Source of the DNA: Planctomycetota bacterium
GTDB taxonomy: Bacteria > Planctomycetota > Phycisphaerae > Phycisphaerales > Zrk34
Assembly: GCA_016125255.1 (NCBI GenBank)
Contig: WGMD01000021.1
Location: 87,990 to 151,989 of the forward strand
Length of the DNA stretch: 64,000 nucleotides
Direction: 5' to 3'
Made by a program: the position numbers and the translations under genes. Below the pieces are notes generated by a model. It did not search any database. It was not told where the DNA came from and saw nothing but the letters and a program-made list of their open reading frames with translations. Positions 43,837-54,607 of this stretch are shown piece by piece (the first letter of the stretch is position 1; each line of letters opens with the position of its first letter).

Positions 43837-45957
43837 TCAGTTCTTGGAAGGAATGTTCACATCCAGCGTCCGCGTCCAGACAATCTGGTGCCCCGCCACA
43901 ACCGCATCCGCCACATCGCGCGCGCTGAGCCCGTAATCGAAGCCCACCGACGAAATCGCATCGACGAGATTCACCGGGATCATGCCCGCCTTGAGTTCGA
44001 CGGTCACGTGGTATGGCCCGCTGTGACCTTTGAGCATCTTCGAATCAACGCGGTAGTTGGCCCACCGTTCGCCGCCGGGCTCGATGCCCATGCGGTGCTT
44101 GCGCGCATTGCCCGGATCGCCTGTCAGAATCGTCGACCGCGTCTGCGGACGAAGGAACGGCAAGGGGCTCAGCGAATAGTTGACGGCGATGACCTGCTCG
44201 CGCTCGCCGCCGCGGATGTTCGTCGTGAGGAATCGGCTCTGGAGACTGAAAAGCTGATCATCGAGCGGGCGCAGACCGTCATGTACGTACAACGAGTGCG
44301 TGTCGCGGACGTCGCCGTTGGGGTCCAGATCGCCCGACTCGAACACCGTGTTGCCGTCCTTGTCCGTCACGACGGTGTGGAGCCAGACGAGGCGCTCGGC
44401 GTCGAATCCGGTGGGCACGCCGTGCCCGTCGGTCCCGTTGGCGATGCGAATCTTGAAACGAAGGTCATCATCGCTCGCGGAGATGAGAATCGGATCGTCG
44501 AGCTTGTATCCGTTGCGCAGCAGTTTGAGCCGCTCGCCCTTGACCATATCCAGCAGCTTGAGACTCTGATCGATGATGGCCCGGCCGTCGTATCGGTCGT
44601 CGATCGTGCGCCAGCGTTCGGGGAACTTCATGTCCTTGGTGACCTTGTCCTCGAACGCATCGGTGCCCCAGCCGGCCTTGTAGTCGAAGGTCAACCACTG
44701 CCGGATCGTCGCCAGCCCCGGCGCCGTGGGGTCCTGCTTTTCGCTTTCTTCACGGATGGCATTGGCCGCCTGCGGGAAGAGCGCGGGGTGCAGCGCCGAG
44801 TAGTCGGGGCCGACGAACATGTGGTTCGACAACTTGCGCGGCGCGGTGGGCTTGCCGCCGACGACCGCCGCGGGGCCGATGTCGTAGTTGGTCTTCTCAT
44901 CACCGCTGAACACGCCCGGCTCCTTGCCCATGTGGCAATCCTGGCAGGTCACGCCGTTCCTGGCGGCGGGCGAATTGAGATATTCGCTGTACGCCTCTTC
45001 GAGGCGGAACCCGTTGACGAGCGTGACATCGTGGCACGTCCCGCAGAATTTGGGCGAGACGATCGAAAAGAACCGCTTGGCCTCGCCATGAATCTTGCGG
45101 CCGTACTTCTTCGGATCGGGTGTCGCGCCGTTGGCGTGAATCACCTTTTGAATCTGCTCGTTGTTGCCGGTCGGACCGTAGACCGGCTGCGTCAGGTCGC
45201 CGGTCACGATCGGCAGTCGCCCGCTGATCTTGCCCAGCGATTCGTCGACGCGATGACAGACGATGCACGTGATGCCTTCGCGGCTCGTCGGATTGCGGTC
45301 GATGTTGGACATGAAGATCGGTTCGCTCAGATTCATGCCCACCGGCGTGTGGCAACGGATGCAAAAGTCGCCATTCGTCCCGTTGGTCTGCTTGAGCAGC
45401 GTGCCGGCGAAGGCGTTGAACACCGGGCTCATCTGCGCGTATGCATGCTGCGAGATCGACCACTGCCGATACTGCGTCGGATGACAGCCGGCGCACTGCG
45501 TCGCTGACGGGTACTTGTTGCGCGCGATCAGATCGGCGTGCACCTCCGCCGAACTCTTGCCTTCGTCTTCCTTGGCCGGCTCTTCATACTTGTCGCCCTT
45601 GTCGGCGGGCTTGGTGGTTTTGGCGGGCGGCGCGTCGAGCAGCAGGTCGTCGCTGCCGCCTTTCTTGGGCGCGGGCTTGGTGTCGTCGAGCAGCAGATCG
45701 TCGCCGCCGACGTCCTTTTTCATGGGCTTCTTCGGTTTGGCCGGCGCGTCGTCGAGCAGCAGATCGTCGCCGCCTTTGGGCGCTTCCTTCTTCGCCGCAT
45801 CCTTCTTGGCGGGCTTGGCGGGCGTATCGTCAAGCAGCAGATCGTCCGCCGCGTAGGTCAGATGGCCGACCCCCTGCGCGACGATCACGAAAAGCATGAC
45901 GAAAAAACTGACTTTCCATAGATCACGACGGTGACCGGTCCCTGATCGCTTCGACAT
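43837..45957 (-). CDS. Five-haem cytochrome c with four DDLLLD repeats (first cytochrome of the cluster)
   Basis: The 706-residue exported protein has a signal peptide ending LTYA and then four copies of DDLLLD (at about 38, 64, 86 and 103), separated by Pro/Lys-rich linkers. Five haem sites follow: CAGCH (155-159), CIRCH (199-203), CIVCH (231-235), CGTCH (305-309) and CQDCH (338-342). The haem region ends near 345 and a beta-rich half follows. It is the first gene of the cluster and a paralogue of the cytochrome at 40195. The ATG at 45957 has GGAG upstream; a longer frame to 45984 exists. It is likely a periplasmic electron carrier or oxidoreductase. Confidence 0.88.
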   Translation of the reverse strand: MSKRSGTGHRRDLWKVSFFVMLFVIVAQGVGHLTYAADDLLLDDTPAKPAKKDAAKKEAPKGGDDLLLDDAPAKPKKPMKKDVGGDDLLLDDTKPAPKKGGSDDLLLDAPPAKTTKPADKGDKYEEPAKEDEGKSSAEVHADLIARNKYPSATQCAGCHPTQYRQWSISQHAYAQMSPVFNAFAGTLLKQTNGTNGDFCIRCHTPVGMNLSEPIFMSNIDRNPTSREGITCIVCHRVDESLGKISGRLPIVTGDLTQPVYGPTGNNEQIQKVIHANGATPDPKKYGRKIHGEAKRFFSIVSPKFCGTCHDVTLVNGFRLEEAYSEYLNSPAARNGVTCQDCHMGKEPGVFSGDEKTNYDIGPAAVVGGKPTAPRKLSNHMFVGPDYSALHPALFPQAANAIREESEKQDPTAPGLATIRQWLTFDYKAGWGTDAFEDKVTKDMKFPERWRTIDDRYDGRAIIDQSLKLLDMVKGERLKLLRNGYKLDDPILISASDDDLRFKIRIANGTDGHGVPTGFDAERLVWLHTVVTDKDGNTVFESGDLDPNGDVRDTHSLYVHDGLRPLDDQLFSLQSRFLTTNIRGGEREQVIAVNYSLSPLPFLRPQTRSTILTGDPGNARKHRMGIEPGGERWANYRVDSKMLKGHSGPYHVTVELKAGMIPVNLVDAISSVGFDYGLSARDVADAVVAGHQIVWTRTLDVNIPSKN

Positions 45958-46112
45958 GACTTTGTCTCCGGGGCGGAAAACCACCCGAACGGAACGGAAT
46001 CAATAACTACCCTCGCACCATGACCACTGCAACTTCAGCGCCCATCGTAACGGTCACCCGAAACCGTCGCAACCATTTCCGTTGATTTTGCGCAATAATT
46101 ACGGCTCTTTTT

Positions 46113-47021
46113 TTAGTCGCCGCTAATTAGGTTAAGCCCCTGCATCCAACGCACCAATAGCTCCGGCCAGAGATTGAGCTTCGGATCATTCGCCGCCAGC
46201 CCCACGCCGTGACGGCCCGTGCGGAAGATGTGCATCTCCGCCGGCACGCCCGCCTCGTGACACGCAATGTAGAACCTGACCGAGTTCATCACCGGCACCG
46301 CGCCGTCGTCGCTTGTGTGAAAAATGAACACCGGCGGCGTGTCCTTCGTGACCTGCTTCTCCGCCGACATCTCATCGACAAGCTCCTGCGGCGGATTGTC
46401 GCCGAGCAGATTCTTGCGCGAGCCCATGTGCGTGATCTTCTCGTCCATGCTCAATACGCCGTAGCACAACACCGAAAAATCCGGCCGGCACGACACGCGG
46501 TCGATCGGGTCCGCCGCGTTCGGATCGCCGGCGTCGTAGTGCGTCGTGACCGACCCAGCCAGATGCCCGCCCGCCGAGAAGCCCATCACGCCGATGCGCT
46601 TCGGGTCGATCTTGTACTGCTCAGCATGCGCGCGGACCCAGCGGATGGCACGCTGCGCATCGTGCATCTCGACCGGATGACGGTACCCCGTCGAGCCCAG
46701 CCGATACCGCGTCACGAACGCCGCCACGCCATGCGCCTGATAAAACCGCCCGATGTCCATGCCTTCATGTCCCATCGCCAGCCCGCCGTACCCCCCGCCG
46801 GGATACACCACCACCGCCGTCCCGTTCGCCTTGTCCGCATCGGGCAGGTACAGATCGATCGTCGGCGTATCGAGTTCGCCCTCGCCCTTCGCGTCCGGCG
46901 CGCCATCGGGCCAGAGCTTGATGCGCTCGATGCCCTCCGGCGGCGGACTCGCAGCACCAAGCCCCGCTTGCGCGATCACCGTCAACGTCATGATCCACAT
47001 CAGCGTCAGTGCATTCCGCAT
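46113..47021 (-). CDS. Exported alpha/beta-hydrolase, acetyl-esterase-like
   Basis: The 302-residue protein has a signal peptide (about 1-24) and the alpha/beta-hydrolase core: oxyanion motif YPGGGYGG (73-80), nucleophile elbow GFSAGG (Ser149), an acid in TSDDGAVPV and a His in GRHGVGLA. These match the carbohydrate-esterase-like hydrolases annotated as xylanase or BD-FAE-like in planctomycetes, which remove acetyl or feruloyl groups from plant or algal glycans. It starts 31 bases after the VOC gene and ends cassette B's tail. Confidence 0.88.
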   Translation of the reverse strand: MRNALTLMWIMTLTVIAQAGLGAASPPPEGIERIKLWPDGAPDAKGEGELDTPTIDLYLPDADKANGTAVVVYPGGGYGGLAMGHEGMDIGRFYQAHGVAAFVTRYRLGSTGYRHPVEMHDAQRAIRWVRAHAEQYKIDPKRIGVMGFSAGGHLAGSVTTHYDAGDPNAADPIDRVSCRPDFSVLCYGVLSMDEKITHMGSRKNLLGDNPPQELVDEMSAEKQVTKDTPPVFIFHTSDDGAVPVMNSVRFYIACHEAGVPAEMHIFRTGRHGVGLAANDPKLNLWPELLVRWMQGLNLISGD

Positions 47022-47051
47022 ATCAGTCCTTTCAAAAGGCGGCTCGCGCCG

Positions 47052-47438
47052 CTACGACTCGTCGACCCAGTGGGCCTCGTCGATGACCTCGATCACGTAT
47101 CCGTTGGGGTCCCGGAAAAAGAATCGCTCAAACGGCGTCGGGCGGATCGGGTCCATCAGCTCCGCCCCGCGCGCGACAAGCCGTTCCTTGAGCGCGGGGA
47201 AATCGGGGCCGGGGTGGAACACCGCCAGGTGACGCCCGAACTCCGCTTCAAACGGCGAGGGTTCGAATCCGTCGACGCCGAGGATGTGAATCGCCTGGTT
47301 GGGTCCGATGCGGATCCACGCCGCTTCGATCGGCGTGTTGCCCGGAATTTTGATGCGCCGCCAGCGCAGCGTCGCCTCGTAAAAGGCGCACGTCCCCTCC
47401 ACATCGCGCGTCGCCAGCGTCATGTGTGCGAAACTCAT
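47052..47438 (-). CDS. VOC-family (glyoxalase-like) protein
   Basis: The 128-residue protein has the two-halved VOC fold: FAHMTLATRDVEGTCAFYEA at the N-terminus and PFERFFFRDPNGYVIEVID at the C-terminus. His5, the His in GRHLAVFHP and the Glu in VIEVID could bind a metal. Members include glyoxalase I, dioxygenases and resistance proteins; nothing here picks one. It lies 42 bases beyond the DUF1501 gene and just before the esterase, and may belong to the same transcript. It has no signal peptide. Confidence 0.88.
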   Translation of the reverse strand: MSFAHMTLATRDVEGTCAFYEATLRWRRIKIPGNTPIEAAWIRIGPNQAIHILGVDGFEPSPFEAEFGRHLAVFHPGPDFPALKERLVARGAELMDPIRPTPFERFFFRDPNGYVIEVIDEAHWVDES

Positions 47439-47480
47439 TCCGCGAGTCTACCGCTTCGCCGAGGGCTCACGCAAATTGCC

Positions 47481-48947
<1,467 letters not shown>

Positions 48948-48952
48948 GTTTG

Positions 48953-51900
48953 TCACTCCACGTATACGAATTCGCTGGAATTCAAAAGCACATGGCAGAA
49001 ATCGACCAGCGCCGCGTCCGACGCATGCGGGTCGCTTCCCTGATAGCCGGGGGCGAGCGTGCGGTCGTGGCCGGACTCGTCCTTAAGGACGCCCGGCTTG
49101 TTCTCGAATCGCCAGTACGCCACGGTGTCGGGCCGGCTGTGCGCCGAAGCGTTGAGCAGTTCATCGGCGCCGAGCACGCGGTTGCTGATGCGTACTTCGT
49201 CGATGAGTCCGTCCCATCCGCTGCTGCTGCGCCCGTTGCGCCCGCCGACGATCAGCGGGGATTTGGATGTGTATCCGCCGATGACTTTGTGCTCGACGTG
49301 CGCGGTCTGCATTTCGAACGTCGGGTCCGACAGATCGCGCAGATAGAACGTCACGCCGCCGGCCGATGCGTCATTGGGGTCGAATGCGAATCCGACGTAA
49401 TACGGCCGGCCCAGTTCAAGGTGCAGCCCCGAGGCGAGCACTTCGTACTTGCGCTCGCCCTTGCCCGTCTGCCCCACGATCTGCACGATCAGATTCCGCG
49501 GCGTGTACGCCGACTTTTCGCTGGTCACGCCCAGCGACCAGCCCGGCTCGCCGTTGTCGCCGTTCCACTGCGATGCGATGATCCGCACCGCGGCGTTCTC
49601 GTAAAGCGAATCAAGCTGAACGACCGCTTCGACCGTCAACTCCTTGCTCGGCAGCGTCGGGTCGTAGGGAACCTCAAAGCGATCCTCCGCCATGCCGTTG
49701 CGGATGACGATCGCCTGTGTGCTTTCGCCGGGGAAGGGCTTGACGACGTAAGTCGACGCCTTGACCTTCCGATCCGTGATGACGTCTGTCTGCTGATTGA
49801 TGAACGCCACGCCGATCTTGCGCTCGTCGGTGGTGGCGGATCGTCCGTAGGCCAGTCGATACGCCAGGTCTACTTGGGCCGCGCGATCGCCCGGGTGCGC
49901 TTTGCTGACACGTTCGGCCAGCGCCGCCGCCTGTTTGATCGGCCAGTCGCCGTTGAGCATGAGCAGCGCCTGCGAGGCGGTCGTCGTGACATTGCGCGTC
50001 GGCGTCGAACCAAGACCGTCCGCCCCGTCGAAGGCATTGAGCAGTTCGTCGGGCGTAAGCCGGCGATTCTGTACGTAAAGCGAGCGGCGGGGTTCATTGC
50101 CGCTGACGCTGCGCCCGCCCATGTCCTCCGACAGCGACCCGCTGACCATGAGGATCGCATCGCGGACCTGCTCCGCTTCGAGGCGCCGCGTGTTCATGCG
50201 CCAAAGGAGCCGATTGGACGGATCGATGCGGGCGGCAAGGTCGGGCGTGTCGCGCTCGGCGGTCTGCTGATAGGTGGCGGATAGGACGATGAGCCGGTGC
50301 AGGTCCTTAAGTGACCAGTTGTGCTCGATGAACGTGGCGGCGAGCCAGTCGAGCAATTCGGGATGCGACGGCGGCTCACCGAGCTTGCCCAGTTCGCTGG
50401 GCGTGATGACCAGTCCCTGCCCGAAATGCTCCTGCCAGATGCGATTGACGATCACGCGCGCCGTCAGCGGGTTCTTCGCGTCGGCGATCCAGTTTGCCAG
50501 CGCCGTCCGTCGGCCCGTCGACGCGCCGGTGCTCGGCGGATGGATGGCGGCGGGCTCGGGGTCGAGAATGCTGATGAACCCCGGTTCGATGACGCGATTG
50601 CGTTTGTCGCCGGGAATCGTCGTCGGCGGAGCGCTGGGGCCGATGTCCGTCGCCGTCATTGCCGACGGCAACTCGCCGGGCTTCAGTTCGTCGAACTCCT
50701 TGAGCTTCGCGTTGATCTCATCGCGCTTCTTCTTGTCCTCGTCGCCCCACTTGACGCGCTCCCGCTCGTAATCGACCTGCCGCCCGATCAGGTAGCACAT
50801 CTGCTTCTCGAACGGCGTGCGCTCCGCTTCGGGCTTCTTCCACATCGCCTGAAGCTCCTCCGTGAACTTGATCACCGCCGTGTGCGCCGCCTTGTCGTCG
50901 TACTTCCGCTCCAGGGGCTCCAGTTCCGCGCGGAGCGAAGCGGTCTTCTCGTTCCACGCCGCCAGCTTCGCGTCATGCTTCTTCTTTTCCGCCGGCGTCA
51001 CGGGCGCGACATCATCCCGCCAGACCACCGGCTCGAAAAACGCACGCAGCCGGTAATAGTCCTCGTGCAGGATCGGGTCGAACTTGTGGTTGTGACAGCG
51101 GGCGCAGCCCATCGACAGCCCCAGAAACACATCGCTGGTCACCGCCGTGATGTCATCGAGAATCGTGTTTTCCTGCAGGTAGCAGTCGCGCTGGTTCCAT
51201 TCATACACGCCCAGCCGCAGATACCCCGTCGCGACGAGCGCATCCGGGTCGTCGGGCGCGATCTCGTCGCCGGCGATCTGCTCGCGGACGAACTGGTCAT
51301 AGGGCTTGTCCGCGTTGAAGGACCGCACGACGTAATCGCGATAGCGCCAGATGTCGGGCCGGTACCCGTCCGCCCGGTAGCCGTCCGAGTCGGCGTAGCG
51401 CACCAGGTCGAGCCACTGTCGCGCCATACGCTCGCCGTACTGCGGGCTGGCCAGCAGGCGATTGACCACTTTCTCATACGCATTGGGCGACGTGTCTTCG
51501 ACGAACGCGTCGATCTCCGCCATCGTCGGCGGCAGCCCGGTCAGATCGAACGTCACGCGGCGAATCAGAGCCGCGCGGTCGGCGGACTTGGCGGGCGTGA
51601 GCCCGTTGTCGATGAGCTTCTGATAGACGAAGCGGTCGATTGGATTGCGCGACCAGCCGTGATCGTCCATCTCCGGCGGCTCGGCTTTTCTGACCGGCTG
51701 AATGGCCCACCAGGCGCGGTCCTGCTCCGTGAACTGCGGGCCCGGTCGAATCGGGCCGGCGCCCGGCCAGGGCGCGCCGATTTTGACCCATCGCACCAGC
51801 GTCTGGATTTGTGCGTCGGACAGTTTGGGCTTGTCCTTGGGCATCTGAAGGTCGGCATCGACATGACGGATCGCGCGGATCATCTCCGACTTGTCGGGGT

Positions 51901-52150
51901 CGCCGGGCACGATGACCGGGCCGTTTTTCCCGCCGTTGATCATGCCCGCCAGTGAATCGAGCCGCAGGCCGTTGCGCTTCTTGTCGGGGCCGTGACATTC
52001 GTAGCAGTTGTCCGCCAGCAGCGGGCGCACTTCGTTTTCGAAAAACTTGATCTGCTCGGCGGTGGGCTCGGCGCGAACAGCCGCCGCGCCAAGCAGCGTC
52101 AGCACGCCGGCGGTGAAAAACCAATGCCAAATGCTCGTGCGATGTTTCAT
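48953..52150 (-). CDS. PSCyt1-DUF1549-DUF1553 (PSD1) cytochrome protein with a LamG domain
   Basis: The 1065-residue exported protein has a signal peptide (1-27), a CYECH haem site (49-53) in a planctomycete cytochrome C domain, DUF1549 (about 140-370, with [14 protein letters not shown] near 347), DUF1553 (from about 550, [19 protein letters not shown]) and an inserted LamG/concanavalin-like domain (about 837-997; LTVEAVVQLDSLYENAAVRI, DGLIDEVRISNRVL). The LamG part resembles the LamG of the gene at 53711. The ATG at 52150 was chosen. It has the same core as the cassette A protein but a different carbohydrate-binding-like insert. Confidence 0.92.
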   Translation of the reverse strand: MKHRTSIWHWFFTAGVLTLLGAAAVRAEPTAEQIKFFENEVRPLLADNCYECHGPDKKRNGLRLDSLAGMINGGKNGPVIVPGDPDKSEMIRAIRHVDADLQMPKDKPKLSDAQIQTLVRWVKIGAPWPGAGPIRPGPQFTEQDRAWWAIQPVRKAEPPEMDDHGWSRNPIDRFVYQKLIDNGLTPAKSADRAALIRRVTFDLTGLPPTMAEIDAFVEDTSPNAYEKVVNRLLASPQYGERMARQWLDLVRYADSDGYRADGYRPDIWRYRDYVVRSFNADKPYDQFVREQIAGDEIAPDDPDALVATGYLRLGVYEWNQRDCYLQENTILDDITAVTSDVFLGLSMGCARCHNHKFDPILHEDYYRLRAFFEPVVWRDDVAPVTPAEKKKHDAKLAAWNEKTASLRAELEPLERKYDDKAAHTAVIKFTEELQAMWKKPEAERTPFEKQMCYLIGRQVDYERERVKWGDEDKKKRDEINAKLKEFDELKPGELPSAMTATDIGPSAPPTTIPGDKRNRVIEPGFISILDPEPAAIHPPSTGASTGRRTALANWIADAKNPLTARVIVNRIWQEHFGQGLVITPSELGKLGEPPSHPELLDWLAATFIEHNWSLKDLHRLIVLSATYQQTAERDTPDLAARIDPSNRLLWRMNTRRLEAEQVRDAILMVSGSLSEDMGGRSVSGNEPRRSLYVQNRRLTPDELLNAFDGADGLGSTPTRNVTTTASQALLMLNGDWPIKQAAALAERVSKAHPGDRAAQVDLAYRLAYGRSATTDERKIGVAFINQQTDVITDRKVKASTYVVKPFPGESTQAIVIRNGMAEDRFEVPYDPTLPSKELTVEAVVQLDSLYENAAVRIIASQWNGDNGEPGWSLGVTSEKSAYTPRNLIVQIVGQTGKGERKYEVLASGLHLELGRPYYVGFAFDPNDASAGGVTFYLRDLSDPTFEMQTAHVEHKVIGGYTSKSPLIVGGRNGRSSSGWDGLIDEVRISNRVLGADELLNASAHSRPDTVAYWRFENKPGVLKDESGHDRTLAPGYQGSDPHASDAALVDFCHVLLNSSEFVYVE

Positions 52151-52204
52151 GCGTCTAACCATTCAATACCGTGAGGAAGCGCGGGGCAAACCCGAATCGG
52201 CAAT

Positions 52205-52966
52205 TCACCACCAGTAGGCGCGAATTCCGGAGGGATTGCTCGCGGTGAAGGTATCCCGGACGATCATGTCGGCGAGCGGCTTCCATACCGCTGATCCATC
52301 CACCGACGCGACGTTGCCGCCAAGCGGAGGCCCGCCCGGGTATTGAGGGTGAGGCGGACAGGAGAAGCCGACGAAACCCGGCACGTACCAGTCGTTGGTG
52401 ATGCTCAGCGTGACGTCCGCCAGCAGCATGCTGCCGGCCTTCGCGTCCACGAGATTCGACACGCGCTGCGGGCCGTTCGGATACGAGATGTACGTGCGGG
52501 GCGTGGTCTTGGGATCGAGAATCAGCGCGGTGCCGACGAAGTAGGAGGTCACGCGTCGCAGCGGCATGAAGTTCCGCCAACTGTTGTTGAATTCCCAGAA
52601 TCCCTCGCGCGTAGTGTAGTAGTTGGTGTTGCTCTTCATGTAGCCGGGGCAGTAGAAGAGGCGCAGGTCGCCGTGCAGGTAGTTGTCGAGCATGTCCAGC
52701 GCGGGGTCCTTGCCCCACGAATGCAGCACATCGCTGTTCTGCGACGCGGTCATCGAATCGGGCAGGACGCCGTGGCTTTCGATGGCCCGGGTGATCATCG
52801 CCGCGGCGAACTGATGCTGCTGCGCGGCGCAGAGGGTGACGTTGGCGGTGTCGCGCGCCTTGGCGAGCGCGGGCAGCAGGATCGCGATCAGCAGCGTGAT
52901 GATGCTCACCACGACAAGCAGCTCGATCAGCGTAAATGCGTTGGGTCTCGTGTTCATGTTGCTCAT
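52205..52966 (-). CDS. Pseudopilin-like protein, second of cassette B
   Basis: The protein of about 250 residues has the leader [20 protein letters not shown] with the Phe-Thr-Leu-Ile-Glu site, then a globular part with LFYCPGYMKSNTNYY and a late GGNVASVDGSAVWKPL segment of the planctomycete prepilin group. It ends in two tryptophans (GIRAYWW). The start is at 52966 or 52957, both without a good ribosome site. It lies 34 bases after the first pseudopilin gene, so both are expected together as two subunits or alternatives of one pilus-like structure. Confidence 0.85.
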   Translation of the reverse strand: MSNMNTRPNAFTLIELLVVVSIITLLIAILLPALAKARDTANVTLCAAQQHQFAAAMITRAIESHGVLPDSMTASQNSDVLHSWGKDPALDMLDNYLHGDLRLFYCPGYMKSNTNYYTTREGFWEFNNSWRNFMPLRRVTSYFVGTALILDPKTTPRTYISYPNGPQRVSNLVDAKAGSMLLADVTLSITNDWYVPGFVGFSCPPHPQYPGGPPLGGNVASVDGSAVWKPLADMIVRDTFTASNPSGIRAYWW

Positions 52967-53000
52967 CACAAGATCATGCGATCCGAGTCGCAGCACCGGC

Positions 53001-53714
53001 TCACCACCAGAACTGCCATCCGCCGCGCGTGGCCTCCGGGGCCATGTCGCCGAAGTTTTTCCATTCCACGTGCCCGTCGAGATAGCCGACGTTCGTACCG
53101 GTGGGGCCATCGACGACGTCGTCGAAATGGTTGGAGCCCCGCGCCTTGTCGAAGCGGTACCAGCCCACGCCGCCGATCTGCCGGTTCAGGTCGGCCCAGA
53201 GCGTCTGATACATGGGTTTGTCGGTGACGCGGTCGGCGAAGGCGTCGCGCGTTCCCGCCAGATAGTTCCACATGCCAAACCCCTTCGGCGCCGCGGCGGT
53301 GTAGATGTATCCGAACACCGATTCGAGCGAACCGAAGTTCCAGAAGTCATCGCGGTTCCACCAGTCATCGTGATTCGACGGACAGTAGAACATGTCGCGC
53401 ACCAGGCCGTAGGTCTTGAGCATGTAGTCCCGAGCATCGCGGTCGAACGTGTGCAGATTCGGCTCGGAAGGGAACATCCAGTTCGTGCCCCACCGGCCCG
53501 AGTCATTGTGCCAGTCCGGATACTGCCCGCGCCATTCGACGCTGTAGGCGATGCTCACCGTCGAAAGCTGCCGGATGTTCGCCGCACACGTGACGGTCTT
53601 CGCCGCGTCGCGCGCCCGCTTGAGCGAAGGCAGCAAAATCGCGATCAGCAGCGCGATGATGCTGACGACAACCAGCAGTTCGATCAATGTAAAGGCGCGT
53701 CTGATCATGTTCAT
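53001..53714 (-). CDS. Pseudopilin-like protein, first of cassette B
   Basis: The 237-residue protein opens [20 protein letters not shown], a prepilin leader with the normal cut and methylation site. The globular part has two cysteines ([21 protein letters not shown]) and the [15 protein letters not shown] segment, and it ends GGWQFWW. Its ATG at 53714 overlaps the stop of the LamG gene (ATGA), so its translation is coupled. The end with two Trp matches the next pseudopilin, which suggests a shared surface feature of the assembled fibre. Confidence 0.88.
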   Translation of the reverse strand: MNMIRRAFTLIELLVVVSIIALLIAILLPSLKRARDAAKTVTCAANIRQLSTVSIAYSVEWRGQYPDWHNDSGRWGTNWMFPSEPNLHTFDRDARDYMLKTYGLVRDMFYCPSNHDDWWNRDDFWNFGSLESVFGYIYTAAAPKGFGMWNYLAGTRDAFADRVTDKPMYQTLWADLNRQIGGVGWYRFDKARGSNHFDDVVDGPTGTNVGYLDGHVEWKNFGDMAPEATRGGWQFWW

Positions 53715-54607
53715 CCGTGTCGGCGTCGGAGCGAAAACAGTCCTAGAAGTCCCAGACCCGCCGGAAGGGCGGTCGGCGTGGGCACGATCAACAGTTGACT
53801 GGCCGTGAGCACCGTGTTGGAGAGCCGCACTTCGTCGATCGCCCCGTTCCACGGACTCGACGAGCCGTTGAATGTACCGATGCGCAGGAACGTGTTGGAG
53901 TCGAAGAGGGAGGCGATGGTGTGGCTCTTGGTGACGACCTGAAGCGGGCCGCCATCGGTGAGGTTCTGGATGTAGAACGTCACGCCGGAGGCGAAATTCG
54001 ATTCGTCGAACGACACGGCGACGTAGTAGTCCTTGTTGAGCGCGATGTCGATGCCGGAGACGACGACGCCGGCATCGGAGCCCGCGTCGCTGAGGCCGAT
54101 GAACAGATCGTTTGCGCTGCCGGGATTGCCGCTGATGTCGCTCGTTCCCGCCACGCCGAAGGACCAGCTTCGCTGGTTGCCGCTGACGAGCCACTGCGAG
54201 GCGATGTACTGCGTGCCGGACGTGTTCGCCGTCTTGGTGATGAACGCTTCGGCGGTGAAGTCGTGCACCGTAAGGATCGGGGCGTCGGCGACGGCGAGGT
54301 ATCCGCCGTTGGGGAAGGTCGCCGCTTTAGTGTTCGACTGCGAACCGCTGGGGACGGGATTGGGATACTTGGAGCCCGTTCCGCTACCCGGCAGGTTGTA
54401 CTGCGTGACGGTCGGCGTCCCGGCGGTGCTCAGCGCCAAGCCGTTGCCGCTGTAGTCATCAAGAAAATCATTGTTGGCGCCCGCGGTCACCGTCGCCGCG
54501 CCTTCAAAGCGCCAATAGCCGACGGTCGCGCCGATGACCGGTGTGCCGCCCATGAAGGGCAGTGCGAAAAGCGATGCGACGATGAAAGTCCGTTGAACTT
54601 GCCTCAT
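53711..54607 (-). CDS. LamG-domain exported protein with a PEP-CTERM-like tail, cassette B
   Basis: The 298-residue protein has a signal peptide (about 1-26) and one LamG/concanavalin-like domain (about 85-265; [39 protein letters not shown]). The end [17 protein letters not shown] followed by RRRHG is a PEP-CTERM-like signal: proline part, hydrophobic part and basic end. The LamG part is close to the one inside the PSD1 protein of this cassette. Its start overlaps the previous gene by ATGA, and its stop overlaps the first pseudopilin. Confidence 0.82.
   Translation of the reverse strand: MRQVQRTFIVASLFALPFMGGTPVIGATVGYWRFEGAATVTAGANNDFLDDYSGNGLALSTAGTPTVTQYNLPGSGTGSKYPNPVPSGSQSNTKAATFPNGGYLAVADAPILTVHDFTAEAFITKTANTSGTQYIASQWLVSGNQRSWSFGVAGTSDISGNPGSANDLFIGLSDAGSDAGVVVSGIDIALNKDYYVAVSFDESNFASGVTFYIQNLTDGGPLQVVTKSHTIASLFDSNTFLRIGTFNGSSSPWNGAIDEVRLSNTVLTASQLLIVPTPTALPAGLGLLGLFSLRRRHG

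Noticed and set aside
43888..45507. A plus-strand open frame of 539 residues
   Set aside because: It is antisense to the five-haem cytochrome, whose CXXCH sites prove the real frame.
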